A stretch of DNA of 50,918 nt from Gluconacetobacter entanii. GTDB lineage: Bacteria > Pseudomonadota > Alphaproteobacteria > Acetobacterales > Acetobacteraceae. Where the stretch lies: positions 1-50,918 of the forward strand of contig NZ_NKUF01000022.1 in NCBI RefSeq assembly GCF_003206495.1. The letters are read 5' to 3'. Shown here in pieces: positions 40,517 through 49,291 of this stretch; within the stretch, counting starts at the first letter, position 1, and each line of letters starts with the position of its first letter. Under the pieces are notes generated by a model that was not told the DNA's origin, searched no databases, and was given only the letters and a program-made list of their open reading frames with translations. A program made the translations under genes and the position numbers.

Positions 40517-42451
40517 ATGAATAATTTCGGCCGGAACCTGGCCCTGTGGGTAATCATCATTGTGCTGCTGCTGCTGCTGTTCAACGTTTTCCAGCCGGGA
40601 AGCGCGCAGCACGCATCGCAGCAGTTGGCGTATTCGGACTTCATCGGTGACGTGAACACCGGGCATGTGCGGTCTGTCGTGGTGCAGGACCACACGATTA
40701 CCGGCACCCTGACCGATGGGACGTCGTTCGATACCTATGCGCCGCAGGATCCGACATTGATCTCGCGCCTGACGGAAAAGGGCGTCGAAGTCGTGGCAAA
40801 GCCGATCGACAGCGACACCAATCCGTTCCTGCGCTACCTGATCAATTACGCACCGCTGCTGCTGATGGTGGGGGCATGGATCTTCATCATGCGCCAGATG
40901 CAGTCCGGCAGTGGGCGCGCGATGGGCTTTGGCAAATCGCGGGCGCGGATGCTGACGGAAAAGCAGGGGCGCGTCACGTTTGACGATGTCGCCGGCATTG
41001 ATGAGGCCAAGGGCGAACTGCAGGAAATCGTGGACTTCCTGCGTGATCCGCAGAAGTTCACCCGTCTGGGCGGCAAGATCCCCAAGGGCGTGCTGCTTGT
41101 CGGCCCGCCCGGCACCGGCAAGACGCTGCTGGCCCGTGCCATCGCGGGGGAGGCGAACGTCCCGTTCTTCACCATCTCCGGCTCGGACTTTGTTGAAATG
41201 TTCGTCGGTGTCGGCGCATCGCGTGTGCGCGACATGTTCGAGCAGGGCAAGAAGGCCGCGCCGTGCATCATCTTCATCGACGAAATCGACGCCGTGGGGC
41301 GCCATCGTGGCGCGGGCCTTGGCGGCGGCAATGACGAGCGCGAGCAGACGCTCAACCAGATGCTCGTGGAGATGGACGGCTTCGACAGCAATGAGGGCGT
41401 GATCCTGATTGCCGCGACCAACCGCCCCGACGTCCTTGACCCCGCGCTGATGCGTCCCGGCCGCTTCGACCGTCAGGTCGTGGTGCCCAACCCCGACGTT
41501 GCGGGGCGCGAGAAGATCCTGCGCGTGAATATGCGCAAGGTTCCGCTGGCGTCCGATGTCGATCCCAAGGTGATCGCGCGCGGCACGCCGGGCTTCTCCG
41601 GCGCGGACCTCGCCAACCTCGTGAACGAGGCCGCGCTGATGGCGGCGCGCCTGGGCAAGCGCACGGTGGCGATGCTGGAGTTCGAGAACGCCAAGGACAA
41701 GGTCATGATGGGGGCGGAGCGCCGTTCGCTGGTCATGACCGATGACGAGAAGAAGATGACCGCCTATCACGAAGGCGGGCATGCGCTGGTCGGCATCCTT
41801 ACGCCCGGGTCGGACCCGGTGCACAAGGCGACGATCATTCCGCGTGGCCGTGCGCTGGGCATGGTCATGAGCCTGCCGGAGAAGGACCGCTATTCCGAAA
41901 GCCGGTCGTGGTGCATCGGCAAGCTGACGCTGGCGATGGGTGGCCGCGCGGCGGAGGAAATCATCTTTGGCCCGGACAACGTCTCCACCGGGGCGTCGGG
42001 CGATATCAAGATGGCGACCGATGTTGCCCGCCGCATGGTCACCGAATGGGGCATGAGCGAAAAGCTTGGCATGGTGGCCTATGGCGGCAACGGGCAGGAA
42101 GTCTTCCTTGGCCACAGTGTCACGCAGAACAAGAACGTGTCGGAGGAAACCGCGCGTGAGATCGACAACGAGGTGCGCAGCCTGATTGATGCGGCCTACC
42201 TCAAGGCGCGGACGCTGCTGCTGGAACATATCGACCAGTTGCATCGCCTGGGCGAGGCGCTGCTGGAATATGAAACCCTGACGGGCGAGGAAATCCGCCA
42301 GGTCCTGCGCGGCGAGAAGATCACCCGTGTCGTGGTGGACGACCCGATGCCTGAAAACCGCCGTCCGTCGGTTCCGCCGTCGGCCACCACGGGGTCGCTG
42401 CCGGGGCCTGCGGCGGGGCCGGATGTCGGGCCCGCGCCCCAGCCGGGCTGA
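40517..42451 (+). CDS. ftsH: ATP-dependent membrane protease FtsH
   Basis: A protein of about 644 residues with two membrane segments ([31 protein letters not shown]) around a periplasmic domain, an AAA+ module (GPPGTGKT at about 196-203, [11 protein letters not shown], second region of homology RPGRFDRQV) and a zinc protease domain. The metal motif is HEGGH rather than the common HEAGH; both histidines and the Glu are kept. It degrades membrane and regulatory proteins. ATG 40517 gives MNNFGRN, the usual start; GTG 40508 is three residues longer. Confidence 0.96.
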   Translation: MNNFGRNLALWVIIIVLLLLLFNVFQPGSAQHASQQLAYSDFIGDVNTGHVRSVVVQDHTITGTLTDGTSFDTYAPQDPTLISRLTEKGVEVVAKPIDSDTNPFLRYLINYAPLLLMVGAWIFIMRQMQSGSGRAMGFGKSRARMLTEKQGRVTFDDVAGIDEAKGELQEIVDFLRDPQKFTRLGGKIPKGVLLVGPPGTGKTLLARAIAGEANVPFFTISGSDFVEMFVGVGASRVRDMFEQGKKAAPCIIFIDEIDAVGRHRGAGLGGGNDEREQTLNQMLVEMDGFDSNEGVILIAATNRPDVLDPALMRPGRFDRQVVVPNPDVAGREKILRVNMRKVPLASDVDPKVIARGTPGFSGADLANLVNEAALMAARLGKRTVAMLEFENAKDKVMMGAERRSLVMTDDEKKMTAYHEGGHALVGILTPGSDPVHKATIIPRGRALGMVMSLPEKDRYSESRSWCIGKLTLAMGGRAAEEIIFGPDNVSTGASGDIKMATDVARRMVTEWGMSEKLGMVAYGGNGQEVFLGHSVTQNKNVSEETAREIDNEVRSLIDAAYLKARTLLLEHIDQLHRLGEALLEYETLTGEEIRQVLRGEKITRVVVDDPMPENRRPSVPPSATTGSLPGPAAGPDVGPAPQPG

Positions 42452-42483
42452 CGCCTCGGTGCGGTTTCATTGACGGATGAAGA

Positions 42484-42522
42484 TGGCGGAAGAACCACAT
42501 GCGTTCTTCCGCCATTCTGTTT
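42484..42522 (+). terminator. Rho-independent terminator after ftsH
   Basis: TGGCGGAAGAAC pairs with GTTCTTCCGCCA around an eight-base loop, followed by TTCTGTTTT. Confidence 0.85.
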
Positions 42523-42570
42523 TCAGGGGACTGTTTGAAAAGCGGTCCCCAGCAACATGCTGAAAATCAC

Positions 42571-42652
42571 AAAAGTTTTTGGGTGTCGCCTTTTTTCAAA
42601 AAGGCGACGTCTTTCGAAGCTTTTTTGCAAAAAGCTTCACCAAGAACTTTTA
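42571..42652 (+). repeat. Dispersed double-hairpin repeat, copy 6
   Basis: A complete copy: AAAAGTTTTTGGGT, then the stem GTCGCC TTTTTTCAAAAA GGCGAC, the stem GAAGCTTTTTTGCAAAAAGCTTC and CACCAAGAACTTTTA. The stem change GTCGCC/GGCGAC against the usual GCCGCC/GGCGGC is compensatory. It lies between ftsH and folP. Confidence 0.9.
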
Positions 42653-42687
42653 TGATTTCCTCTCAGATGCGGCATACGGGACGATAG

Positions 42688-43743
42688 ATGACGGACGACG
42701 ACAGGCTTCTCGAACCGCTCGGACTGCTGTCGGGGCAGGCGGCGGCGGATGCGGTGCGCCTTGGCATGGCGCGCTGGCTGTGTGGGGGGCCGGTTGCCTT
42801 TTCGCTGGCGCGGTTGTGGCGGGGGTATCGTGACACGGGACTTGTGCCCGTGGGGGCGATCTCGCCGGGGTGGGAGGATGTGCTGGCGCGGGTCTGTGCG
42901 CCCCTTGGGACCGCGGGCCTGCCGGACGGGGCGCGGGTCATGGGCATCGTCAACGCCACCCCCGACAGCTTCAGTGATGGCGGACGGCACCTGGCGGCGG
43001 ATCGCGCCCTTGTCACGGCGGCAGACATGCTGGCGCAGGGGGCGACGGTGATTGATATCGGCGGCGAAAGCACCCGCCCGGGCGCGGCCCGCGTGACCCC
43101 GGGGCAGGAATGGGAGCGGATCGCCCCGGTCATCGCCGCCCTGCGCAATGACGCGCGGACGCGCGGTGCGGTGATTTCCGTCGATACGCGCCATGGGTCC
43201 GTCATGGAACGCGCGCTGGCGGCGGGAGCGGATGCGATCAACGATGTCTCCGCCCTGATGCACGACCCTGCGGCGGTGGCGGTCGTGGCGCGCGCGCGAT
43301 GCCCGGTCATGCTGATGCACATGCGCGGCACGCCGGAGACGATGAACGACCATGCGACCTATGCCGATGTCGCGGTGGATGTCGTGCGCGAACTGCGCGA
43401 CCGGGTGGACCACGCCGTGGCGGCGGGGGTGGCGCGCGATCGCATCATGGTCGATCCGGGGATCGGCTTTGCCAAGACGGCGGCGCAGAACATGGAACTT
43501 CTTGCCCGGTTGCCGTTACTGGCCAATCTGGGGTGCCGTGTGGTGCTGGGTGTATCGCGCAAGCGTTTCGTGGGGCAGGTGACCGGCATTGCGGAAGCGG
43601 TGCGGCGCGATCCGGGCAGCATGGCCGCCAGCCTGCCCGGACTGGTGTTTGCGAACACGATCCTGCGGGTTCACGATGTCGGGGTCATGATGCAGGGCCT
43701 GAAGATATGGCAGGGACTGGATTGCGCGCGGCAGGTAAGGTAG
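42688..43743 (+). CDS. folP: Dihydropteroate synthase
   Basis: FolP joins p-aminobenzoate to dihydropterin pyrophosphate. The signatures are MGIVNATPDSFSDGG, VIDIGGESTRPGA and the MVDPGIGFAKT and LGVSRKRF regions. The catalytic domain begins near residue 85, so there is an N-terminal extension of about 80 residues with no recognised motif. It is followed closely by glmM, a frequent neighbour. Confidence 0.95.
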   Translation: MTDDDRLLEPLGLLSGQAAADAVRLGMARWLCGGPVAFSLARLWRGYRDTGLVPVGAISPGWEDVLARVCAPLGTAGLPDGARVMGIVNATPDSFSDGGRHLAADRALVTAADMLAQGATVIDIGGESTRPGAARVTPGQEWERIAPVIAALRNDARTRGAVISVDTRHGSVMERALAAGADAINDVSALMHDPAAVAVVARARCPVMLMHMRGTPETMNDHATYADVAVDVVRELRDRVDHAVAAGVARDRIMVDPGIGFAKTAAQNMELLARLPLLANLGCRVVLGVSRKRFVGQVTGIAEAVRRDPGSMAASLPGLVFANTILRVHDVGVMMQGLKIWQGLDCARQVR

Positions 43744-43785
43744 GTCCATGCACACCAGTTCAAGCAGCCCGGGGATGGCGCAGGC

Positions 43786-45144
43786 ATGACGAAGACAAGA
43801 CGACTGTTCGGGACCGACGGGATTCGGGGTACCGCCAACCAGGACCCGATGACGGTTGAGATCGCACAGAAACTGGGTCAGGCCGCCGGTCTGCGTTTCA
43901 TTCAGGGAACGCATCGCCACAGTGTGCTGCTGGGCAAGGATACGCGCCTGTCGGGCTACATGATCGAATGTGCGCTGGTCTCCGGCTTCCTGTCGGCGGG
44001 GATGGATGTCACGCTGGTCGGTCCCATGCCCACGCCCGCGATCGCCATGCTGACGCGGTCGCTGCGCGCGGATCTCGGGGTCATGATTTCCGCCTCGCAC
44101 AACCCCTATGGTGACAATGGCATCAAGCTGTTCGGTCCCGACGGGTTCAAGCTGTCCGACGAGGTCGAGGCCGAGATCGAGGAGACCATGCGCTCCGACC
44201 TCAGCGGACGCCTGGCCGCCCCGGACCAGATCGGCCGGGCCTCGCGCCTCAACGACGCGGCGGGGCGGTATATCGAAAGCGCGAAGTCGTCCTTCCCGCG
44301 TGGCCTGCGGCTGGATGGGCTGCGTATCGTCATCGACTGCGCCAATGGCGCGGCCTATCGCGTCGCCCCCACCGCACTGTGGGAGCTGGGGGCGGAGGTC
44401 ATCCGCATCGGCTGTGACCCCGATGGCATCAACATCAACGAGGGCTGTGGCTCCACCCGGCCGGAGGCGCTGTGCAACGCGGTCACGCGGCACCGTGCCG
44501 ATATCGGCATCGCGCTGGACGGGGATGCGGACCGGGTGCTGATCGCGGATGAGAAGGGACGCCTGATCGACGGGGACCAGATCCTCGCCCTGATCGCGCG
44601 GTCATGGGTGAAGCAGGGGCGTCTGGCGGGGCGGCAGATCGTGGCCACCGTGATGTCGAACATGGGGCTGGAGCGGTTCCTGTCCGAACAGGGGCTGGAC
44701 CTGATCCGCACCGCCGTGGGCGACCGCTATGTCGTGGAGAAGATGCGCGAACTTGGCGCGAACCTCGGCGGGGAGCAGTCGGGGCACATGCTGCTGTCGG
44801 ATTTCGCCACCACGGGCGACGGCCTTGTCGCCGCCCTGCAGGTGCTGGCGGTGCTGGTGGAGGAAGGCCGTCCGGCAAGCGAGGTCTGCCGCATGTTCAC
44901 GCCCTATCCGCAACTGCTGCGCAATGTGCGCTTTGCCGGGCGCAGTCCCCTGCTGGATCCCGCCATTGCCGAGGCGCGCCGCGCGGCGGAAGCGCGCCTG
45001 GGTGAACGTGGGCGTCTGGTGCTGCGTGAAAGCGGGACCGAACCCCTGATCCGCGTGATGGTGGAGGCGGAGGATGAACAGCTTGTCCGGCAGGTGGTCG
45101 ATGACATGTGCGCCGCCATCACCGCCGTGCAGATGATGGCCTGA
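43786..45144 (+). CDS. glmM: Phosphoglucosamine mutase
   Basis: A 452-residue enzyme that converts glucosamine-6-phosphate to glucosamine-1-phosphate for peptidoglycan and LPS. The phosphoserine loop is MISASHNP (Ser104), the metal loop [10 protein letters not shown], the sugar loop GGEQSGH and the phosphate-binding loop [14 protein letters not shown]. It starts [11 protein letters not shown] as expected. Confidence 0.98.
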   Translation: MTKTRRLFGTDGIRGTANQDPMTVEIAQKLGQAAGLRFIQGTHRHSVLLGKDTRLSGYMIECALVSGFLSAGMDVTLVGPMPTPAIAMLTRSLRADLGVMISASHNPYGDNGIKLFGPDGFKLSDEVEAEIEETMRSDLSGRLAAPDQIGRASRLNDAAGRYIESAKSSFPRGLRLDGLRIVIDCANGAAYRVAPTALWELGAEVIRIGCDPDGININEGCGSTRPEALCNAVTRHRADIGIALDGDADRVLIADEKGRLIDGDQILALIARSWVKQGRLAGRQIVATVMSNMGLERFLSEQGLDLIRTAVGDRYVVEKMRELGANLGGEQSGHMLLSDFATTGDGLVAALQVLAVLVEEGRPASEVCRMFTPYPQLLRNVRFAGRSPLLDPAIAEARRAAEARLGERGRLVLRESGTEPLIRVMVEAEDEQLVRQVVDDMCAAITAVQMMA

Positions 45145-45146
45145 CG

Positions 45147-45941
45147 ATGCGCGGGCGTATCCTTGTCATTGCCGGCAGCGACAGTGGCGGCGGCGCGGGC
45201 ATACAGGCCGACATCAAGGCGATCACCGCGCTGGGCGGTTTCGCGATGACGGCCATTACCGCCCTGACCGCGCAGGACACGCGTGGCGTGCATGATGTCT
45301 TTACCGTCCCGCCGGATTTCGTCACCGCGCAGATGCGCTGCGTGATGGACGATATTGGCGTCGATGCCTTCAAGAGCGGGATGCTCGACCGTAGCGAGGT
45401 CATCGGTGCGGTGGCCGACATGATCGCCACCCGTCCCGGTGTGCCCTATGTGCTGGATCCCGTCATGGTGGCGAAGGGCGGGGCGTCGCTGCTGCAGCAG
45501 GAGGCGGTGGCGGCGCTGAAGTCCCGGCTGCTGCCGCTGGCGACGCTGCTGACCCCCAACCTGCCGGAAGCGGAGGTCCTGCTGGGGCGGCCGGTACGTG
45601 CGCATGGCGACATGCGGCAGGCGGCGCTGGACCTGCGCGACATGGGTGCGCATGCGGTGCTGCTGAAGGGGGGGCACCTGCCGGGGGATGAACTGGTGGA
45701 TGTGTTCGTAGATTCGGACGGAACGGTGCACAGCTTTACGTCCACGCGTGTCCGGACGGTCCATACCCATGGCACGGGATGCACGCTGGCCAGCGCGATC
45801 GCGGCGGGACTGGGGCAGGGGATGGCCCTGCCTGCGGCCATCGACCGGGCGCGGGCCTATCTTTATCGCGCCATTGTGGCCGCGCCGGGCTATGGCCATG
45901 GGGCGGGGCCGGTCAACCATGCGGTAGACATCACGACATAG
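45147..45941 (+). CDS. thiD: Hydroxymethylpyrimidine (phosphate) kinase
   Basis: A 264-residue ribokinase-fold enzyme of thiamine synthesis. The N-terminal substrate site is IAGSDSGGGAGIQADIKA, the middle is VLDPVMVAKGG and LTPNLPEAE, and the anion-hole/catalytic end is THGTGCTLASAIAA. ATG 45147 lies two bases after the glmM stop; an upstream ATG overlapping glmM is rejected. Confidence 0.95.
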   Translation: MRGRILVIAGSDSGGGAGIQADIKAITALGGFAMTAITALTAQDTRGVHDVFTVPPDFVTAQMRCVMDDIGVDAFKSGMLDRSEVIGAVADMIATRPGVPYVLDPVMVAKGGASLLQQEAVAALKSRLLPLATLLTPNLPEAEVLLGRPVRAHGDMRQAALDLRDMGAHAVLLKGGHLPGDELVDVFVDSDGTVHSFTSTRVRTVHTHGTGCTLASAIAAGLGQGMALPAAIDRARAYLYRAIVAAPGYGHGAGPVNHAVDITT

Positions 45942-45947
45942 TGATGT

Positions 45948-45973
45948 GGGGCATGCGCCGCGCGCCATGCCCC
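45948..45973 (+). terminator. Strong hairpin after thiD, no U run
   Basis: GGGGCATG and CATGCCCC pair around a ten-base G/C loop directly behind the thiD stop. It lacks a T tract, so it could pause or protect mRNA rather than terminate by itself. Confidence 0.45.
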
Positions 45974-46049
45974 GGGCGGGACAGGGCGGGCGACCTGCCT
46001 TGGGCACATCCCGCGTGCCTCCTGGTTTCATGAACGGGGACTCGATGCA

Positions 46050-46196
46050 AGACCCGTGGGAACGGGTCTGTAACCCGCGGTTACATGCCATTTTCCCATG
46101 GTCATGCAGGCAAGGACACGGCGCCACCTATGGCTGTGCCGGACGCGCAGGCCTGCCATCATTTTCGCAGGATGACACGCGGAACGTGTCATTTTT
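46050..46196 (+). ncRNA. Candidate structured small RNA
   Basis: This stretch lies in the 470-base gap between thiD and ctrA and shows no open frame of note. It contains two adjacent perfect hairpins (AGACCCGT/ACGGGTCT at 46050-46069 and GTAACC/GGTTAC at 46070-46084), then a longer arm (GCAGGC/GCCTGC enclosing CACGGC/GCTGTG), and ends in a terminator at 46172-46196. No promoter is certain and I match it to no known RNA family. It could instead be several separate hairpins. Confidence 0.35.
46172..46196 (+). terminator. Rho-independent terminator upstream of ctrA
   Basis: ATGACACG and CGTGTCAT pair around a short loop and are followed by TTTT. Since no coding gene lies just before it, it may end the candidate small RNA or read-through from thiD. 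Confidence 0.75.
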
Positions 46197-46256
46197 GAGG
46201 CACGGCCAGATGGCGGTTTTGCATGCAATAAATAAATGAATTCCTGTTTTCATTGA

Positions 46257-46280
46257 GAATCCGCGATGACCTGTGGACTC
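46257..46280. promoter_or_regulatory. Two GANTC (CcrM) sites upstream of ctrA
   Basis: GAATC at 46257-46261 and GACTC at 46276-46280 lie about 135-160 bases before the ctrA start. In Caulobacter a GANTC site in the ctrA promoter couples transcription to methylation by CcrM after fork passage. That role here is inference from the position. Confidence 0.4.
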
Positions 46281-46349
46281 ATCTATAAACATATAGGATT
46301 ATATTCCCGTATTGAATGAGTGTGTCACCGCTTATTCACAACCTAAAGA

Positions 46350-46378
46350 TTGTTTCATGAAAAAAATACACCTATAGG
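46350..46378 (+). promoter_or_regulatory. Probable promoter of ctrA
   Basis: TTGTTT (46350-46355), a 17-base A-rich spacer and TATAGG (46373-46378), 37 bases before the ATG, in a distinctly AT-rich stretch. TTAA-CGAAAAT-ATTG (46391-46405) resembles half of a CtrA box (TTAA-N7-TTAA). Confidence 0.45.
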
Positions 46379-46414
46379 TAGTAACACATATTAACGAAAA
46401 TATTGGTGGTCGAT

Positions 46415-47188
46415 ATGCGTGTTTTGCTGGTTGAACCGGACAGAGCCATGATGGGGAAGGAAGCCAGCCAGTTTCAGGCGGTTGGGTTCATGGTCGATCA
46501 TGCGGTTTCGGGTCATGATGCGATTGCGATGCTGAAACTGTATGATTACGACATTGCGGTTGTGGAACTTGGCCTGCCGGACATGGAAGGTCACGATGTC
46601 GTCCGGCGCTGCCGCGCGGCGCGGATTGCCACCCCGGTCCTGATCCTGTCCGCACAGGACAGTGCGCAGGCGAAGGTGAAGGCCTTTTCCACCGGGGCGG
46701 ACGATTATGTGACCCGTCCCTATGACCCGATGGAACTGACGGCGCGCATGCAGGCGGTCATCCGCCGGTCGAAAGGCTATAGCGAGCCGACATTGCAGGC
46801 AGGTTCGCTGCGGCTTTCCCTCGACAGTCGTGATGTGTCGGTCAACGGGCGGTCCGTCCACCTGACGGGCAAGGAATACATGATCCTCGAACTGCTGCTG
46901 CTGCGTAAGGGCATGGTCCTGACGAAGGATGCGTTCCTCAACCACCTGTATGGCGGCATGGACGAACCCGAGATGAAGATCATCGACGTTTTCGTCTGCA
47001 AGCTGCGCAAGAAACTGCAGAAGGCGGGCGGTGAAAACCTGATTACGACGGTCTGGGGGCAGGGATACATGCTCAAGGACGATGCTGTCGCAACGATTCC
47101 CATGCCCGCCGCGGGCAAAGGAGACATCGCGCCCCATGTCGCGGCGCAGGCGACGTCCCATGGCGTCGGTGGCGGTTCCGTGGCCTGA
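46415..47188 (+). CDS. ctrA: CtrA homologue with Glu at the phosphoacceptor position
   Basis: An OmpR-type response regulator of 257 residues, clearly CtrA. The DNA-binding half has LTGKEYMILELLLLRKG, FLNHLYGGMDEPEMKIIDVFVCKLRKKL and TVWGQGY, almost as in Caulobacter. The receiver (1-115) is altered. Position 51, the phosphorylated Asp, is Glu (VVELGLPD, codon at 46565-46567); the first acidic pocket reads VEPD instead of IEDD; and the conserved Lys of TKP is Arg (VTRPY). About 25 extra residues follow the normal C-terminus. It may act without phosphorylation. ATG 46415 gives the standard MRVLL start. Confidence 0.93.
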   Translation: MRVLLVEPDRAMMGKEASQFQAVGFMVDHAVSGHDAIAMLKLYDYDIAVVELGLPDMEGHDVVRRCRAARIATPVLILSAQDSAQAKVKAFSTGADDYVTRPYDPMELTARMQAVIRRSKGYSEPTLQAGSLRLSLDSRDVSVNGRSVHLTGKEYMILELLLLRKGMVLTKDAFLNHLYGGMDEPEMKIIDVFVCKLRKKLQKAGGENLITTVWGQGYMLKDDAVATIPMPAAGKGDIAPHVAAQATSHGVGGGSVA

Positions 47189-47250
47189 ACACAACGCGCA
47201 TCGCCTGTCGGTCGGCATTGCCCCCTGCCGTTTGACGGGCACCGGGAATG

Positions 47251-47283
47251 ACCCGTCATGAGGTTCCTCATGGCGGGTTTTTC
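47251..47283 (+). terminator. Rho-independent terminator after ctrA
   Basis: ACCCGTCATGAGG pairs with CCTCATGGCGGGT around TT, followed by TTTTT. Confidence 0.9.
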
Positions 47284-47319
47284 GTATCCGCGCATCATGG
47301 CGCGGTACGGGTGGATCCA

Positions 47320-47352
47320 CAAAAAAAGTGCGGGGCCATATGCTGGCCCCGC
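47320..47352 (-). terminator. Minus-strand terminator without an obvious gene
   Basis: On the minus strand GCGGGGCC and GGCCCCGC pair and are followed by ACTTTTTTT. It points to a transcript coming from about 47350-47520 on the minus strand, where no convincing protein gene is seen. It may instead serve only as a barrier to antisense transcription into ctrA. Confidence 0.6.
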
Positions 47353-47608
47353 AAGTTGTAAAGTGATGATTCGATATGCGATGCCCCCATCGCCCTTTTG
47401 ATATCGCATGGGTCGCCTCACCCCGGACATGAGATAGATCAAAGTCGATGAAAAATAATGTATCGATGCCCCGGGATATGTCATGACGCAGCGGGAACGT
47501 GATATTTTCATCCGATGAACCATGCGCCATGTCCTGCATGGCATCCTGTTCGCCTTTGCCAGCGTTTCGGATCGGGAATATGAACAGGATGGAACAAGGG
47601 GTATGTGG
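47353..47608. other. Intergenic region upstream of the lipoprotein gene
   Basis: No gene is supported. It contains GATGCCCCCATC and TATCGATGCCCCG stretches and an FNR-like half site on the minus strand (TTTGATCTATCTC, about 47430). The frame from 47522 that joins the lipoprotein lacks a signal-peptide start and is not used. Confidence 0.35.
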
Positions 47609-48052
47609 ATGAAAACCAAGATCAGGACGAATTGGAATCTGTTGGCGGTCCCGGCATTCATGGCCGTGGCCTGCCTGTCGCTTTCGGGGTGTGAAAGCGT
47701 GCGCGACCAGATTGCCGATCGCGAAAACAGCCTGGCCGCCGCAGGGTTTGTCGCGCGTCCGGCGAATACGCCGCAGCGTCTGGAGATGTTGCAGAAACTG
47801 CCGCCCAACCGTTTCCTGCAGAAGCCGTTTGGCGATCATGTCCTGTATATCTATTCCGACCCCAAGGTCTGCAACTGCCTGTATGTCGGCAACCAGGCCG
47901 CCTATGGCCGGTACCAGTCCTATGTGCAGGCACAGAACCTGGCGGACCAGCAGCAGATGACCGCGGACATGTATGAAGATGCCTCGTGGAACTGGGGCAT
48001 GTGGGGCTGGGGCGGCGGCTGGGGTCCCGGCATGGGCATGGGGATGTGGTAA
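47609..48052 (+). CDS. Hypothetical lipoprotein
   Basis: A 147-residue protein with a lipoprotein signal (LLAVPAFMAVACLSLSGCES; lipobox LSGC). The mature part has a pair of Cys (KVCNCLYVG), a Gln-rich helix (YVQAQNLADQQQM) and a Trp/Gly/Met-rich C-terminus (WNWGMWGWGGGWGPG). I recognise no domain. ATG 47609 follows AGGGG; ATG 47603 is too close to that site. Confidence 0.75.
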   Translation: MKTKIRTNWNLLAVPAFMAVACLSLSGCESVRDQIADRENSLAAAGFVARPANTPQRLEMLQKLPPNRFLQKPFGDHVLYIYSDPKVCNCLYVGNQAAYGRYQSYVQAQNLADQQQMTADMYEDASWNWGMWGWGGGWGPGMGMGMW

Positions 48053-48058
48053 GGACCG

Positions 48059-48090
48059 GTCCCGGCATGTCCCCAGCGGGATGCCGGGAC
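48059..48090 (+). terminator. Hairpin after the lipoprotein gene
   Basis: GTCCCGGCAT and ATGCCGGGAC pair around a 12-base loop and are followed by GTCTTT, in the gap between convergent genes. Confidence 0.6.
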
Positions 48091-48113
48091 GTCTTTGCTG
48101 CGTCCGGCGCGGA

Positions 48114-48350
48114 TTATTTCAGGCGATGGTCGGCATAGACGATCATCTGCCAGACTTCCTGCGTGCCCAGTCGATGGGGATGGGCATGGATGGGGGGCAG
48201 CAACTGTCCCTCGCTGGCGGCGATTTCAAAGCCGCATCCCGCACAGCGATAGATGCCCGAATGTGGCGCGGGCGTACGCGGATGGTGCAGCCGGTCGAAT
48301 TCGGCATCGGTCCATACCGTTATGAATTGTGAAGACTGGTACAGCGCCAT
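48114..48350 (-). CDS. Small zinc-ribbon-like protein ("protein L" type)
   Basis: A 78-residue protein with the pattern IYRCAGCGFEIAASEGQLLPP..HAHPH. This is the conserved core of a small bacterial family often labelled protein L, with one CxxC and a downstream His group that together could bind a metal. The function is unknown. Confidence 0.7.
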   Translation of the reverse strand: MALYQSSQFITVWTDAEFDRLHHPRTPAPHSGIYRCAGCGFEIAASEGQLLPPIHAHPHRLGTQEVWQMIVYADHRLK

Positions 48351-48503
48351 TCAGGTCTCCATGCGTTACGTCCTGGCGAATACGGGAATGCCGTGCCGGG
48401 GATGCAGGGCGGTTCGTGGAATGTGCCAGAAGAATAACGGTTTGTCGCCATCCTGATTGCCGCATGTAACGCCGCCCCATGGCCCCGATGGCATGGGATG
48501 GGG
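48351..48503. other. Gap without a recognised gene
   Basis: The short region upstream of the protein-L gene and downstream of the next minus-strand gene holds no gene or clear hairpin that I can support. Confidence 0.4.
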
Positions 48504-49136
48504 TCAGTCGTCCGAATGGAGGGTCACGGACTGTTCGATGTCGGAAATGACAATACCGTTCAGTCCCCCATGCGCGGCAACCCACTGGAACGCATCAGGA
48601 TCCGTATCGAATGTCGGGTCGAACCTGCTGCCATGTACCACGCCGTAAGCCTGGTAATAGACATGCGGATCGGCCGGGATATGGTCCGCCGTCCAGGTCC
48701 AGTCTTCCGACAGGACTGCCTGTGCCGCGACATTGGCGCAGGGACGGGCGCGGGTCAGGGTGGTGGTGGCGCCGATCATGACAGCGGCCTGCGGGCGGTG
48801 ATAGCCGCTGTCGCCGCCGATATCTTCCATCTGCAGCGCGCGCCTGCGCTTTTCCTCCCCCGGGGGAAGGCCGCGCCAGCCATCGCCAAAGGGGGCGGCA
48901 TGCGCACGGTCAAGCGGGTCATCCGCCGGGCCGAAGGCATGGCCGGCGTAATTGAAGACGGTGCCCGACGGTACCGTGATCGAATCGAAACGTGGCATAT
49001 TGGGTGCGGGATCGGCTTCCGCCACGCGGCGGTCGAAGCAGATGCGGATATCACCCCCCCATGCGGAGGGCGGGCGCAGGGGCATCAGGCCGGCCATGAT
49101 CCCGGCCATACCCGCCATCAGGGCGAATCGAATCAT
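48504..49136 (-). CDS. Hypothetical exported protein
   Basis: A protein of about 210 residues. The N-terminus MIRFALMAGMAGIMAGLMPLRPPSAWGG looks like a signal peptide. The mature part contains PNMPRFDSITVPSGTVFNYAGHAF, a Cys pair far apart (ICFDRR; ARPCANVAAQ) and an acidic C-terminus. No domain is recognised. An upstream extension to 49235 is open but Cys-rich and unlike protein. Confidence 0.6.
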   Translation of the reverse strand: MIRFALMAGMAGIMAGLMPLRPPSAWGGDIRICFDRRVAEADPAPNMPRFDSITVPSGTVFNYAGHAFGPADDPLDRAHAAPFGDGWRGLPPGEEKRRRALQMEDIGGDSGYHRPQAAVMIGATTTLTRARPCANVAAQAVLSEDWTWTADHIPADPHVYYQAYGVVHGSRFDPTFDTDPDAFQWVAAHGGLNGIVISDIEQSVTLHSDD

Positions 49137-49291
49137 TACCAGTCCTGCGCGCGGTTGCGGAGGCCGGAATCCAGCCCCGCAAGCGCAAGCGGCGATACAG
49201 GCCCATCCGCATCGGCAAGGGGCCCGTATCACCATGCATGGCGGCCCGGCCGCACCCGTGTCAGGTGCGCCGGACAGCCGGTAGCGGGGTC

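Noticed and set aside
46391-47839. A 482-codon minus-strand frame covering ctrA and its downstream region
   Set aside because: It is a shadow of ctrA, crosses two terminators and has no protein-like motifs.
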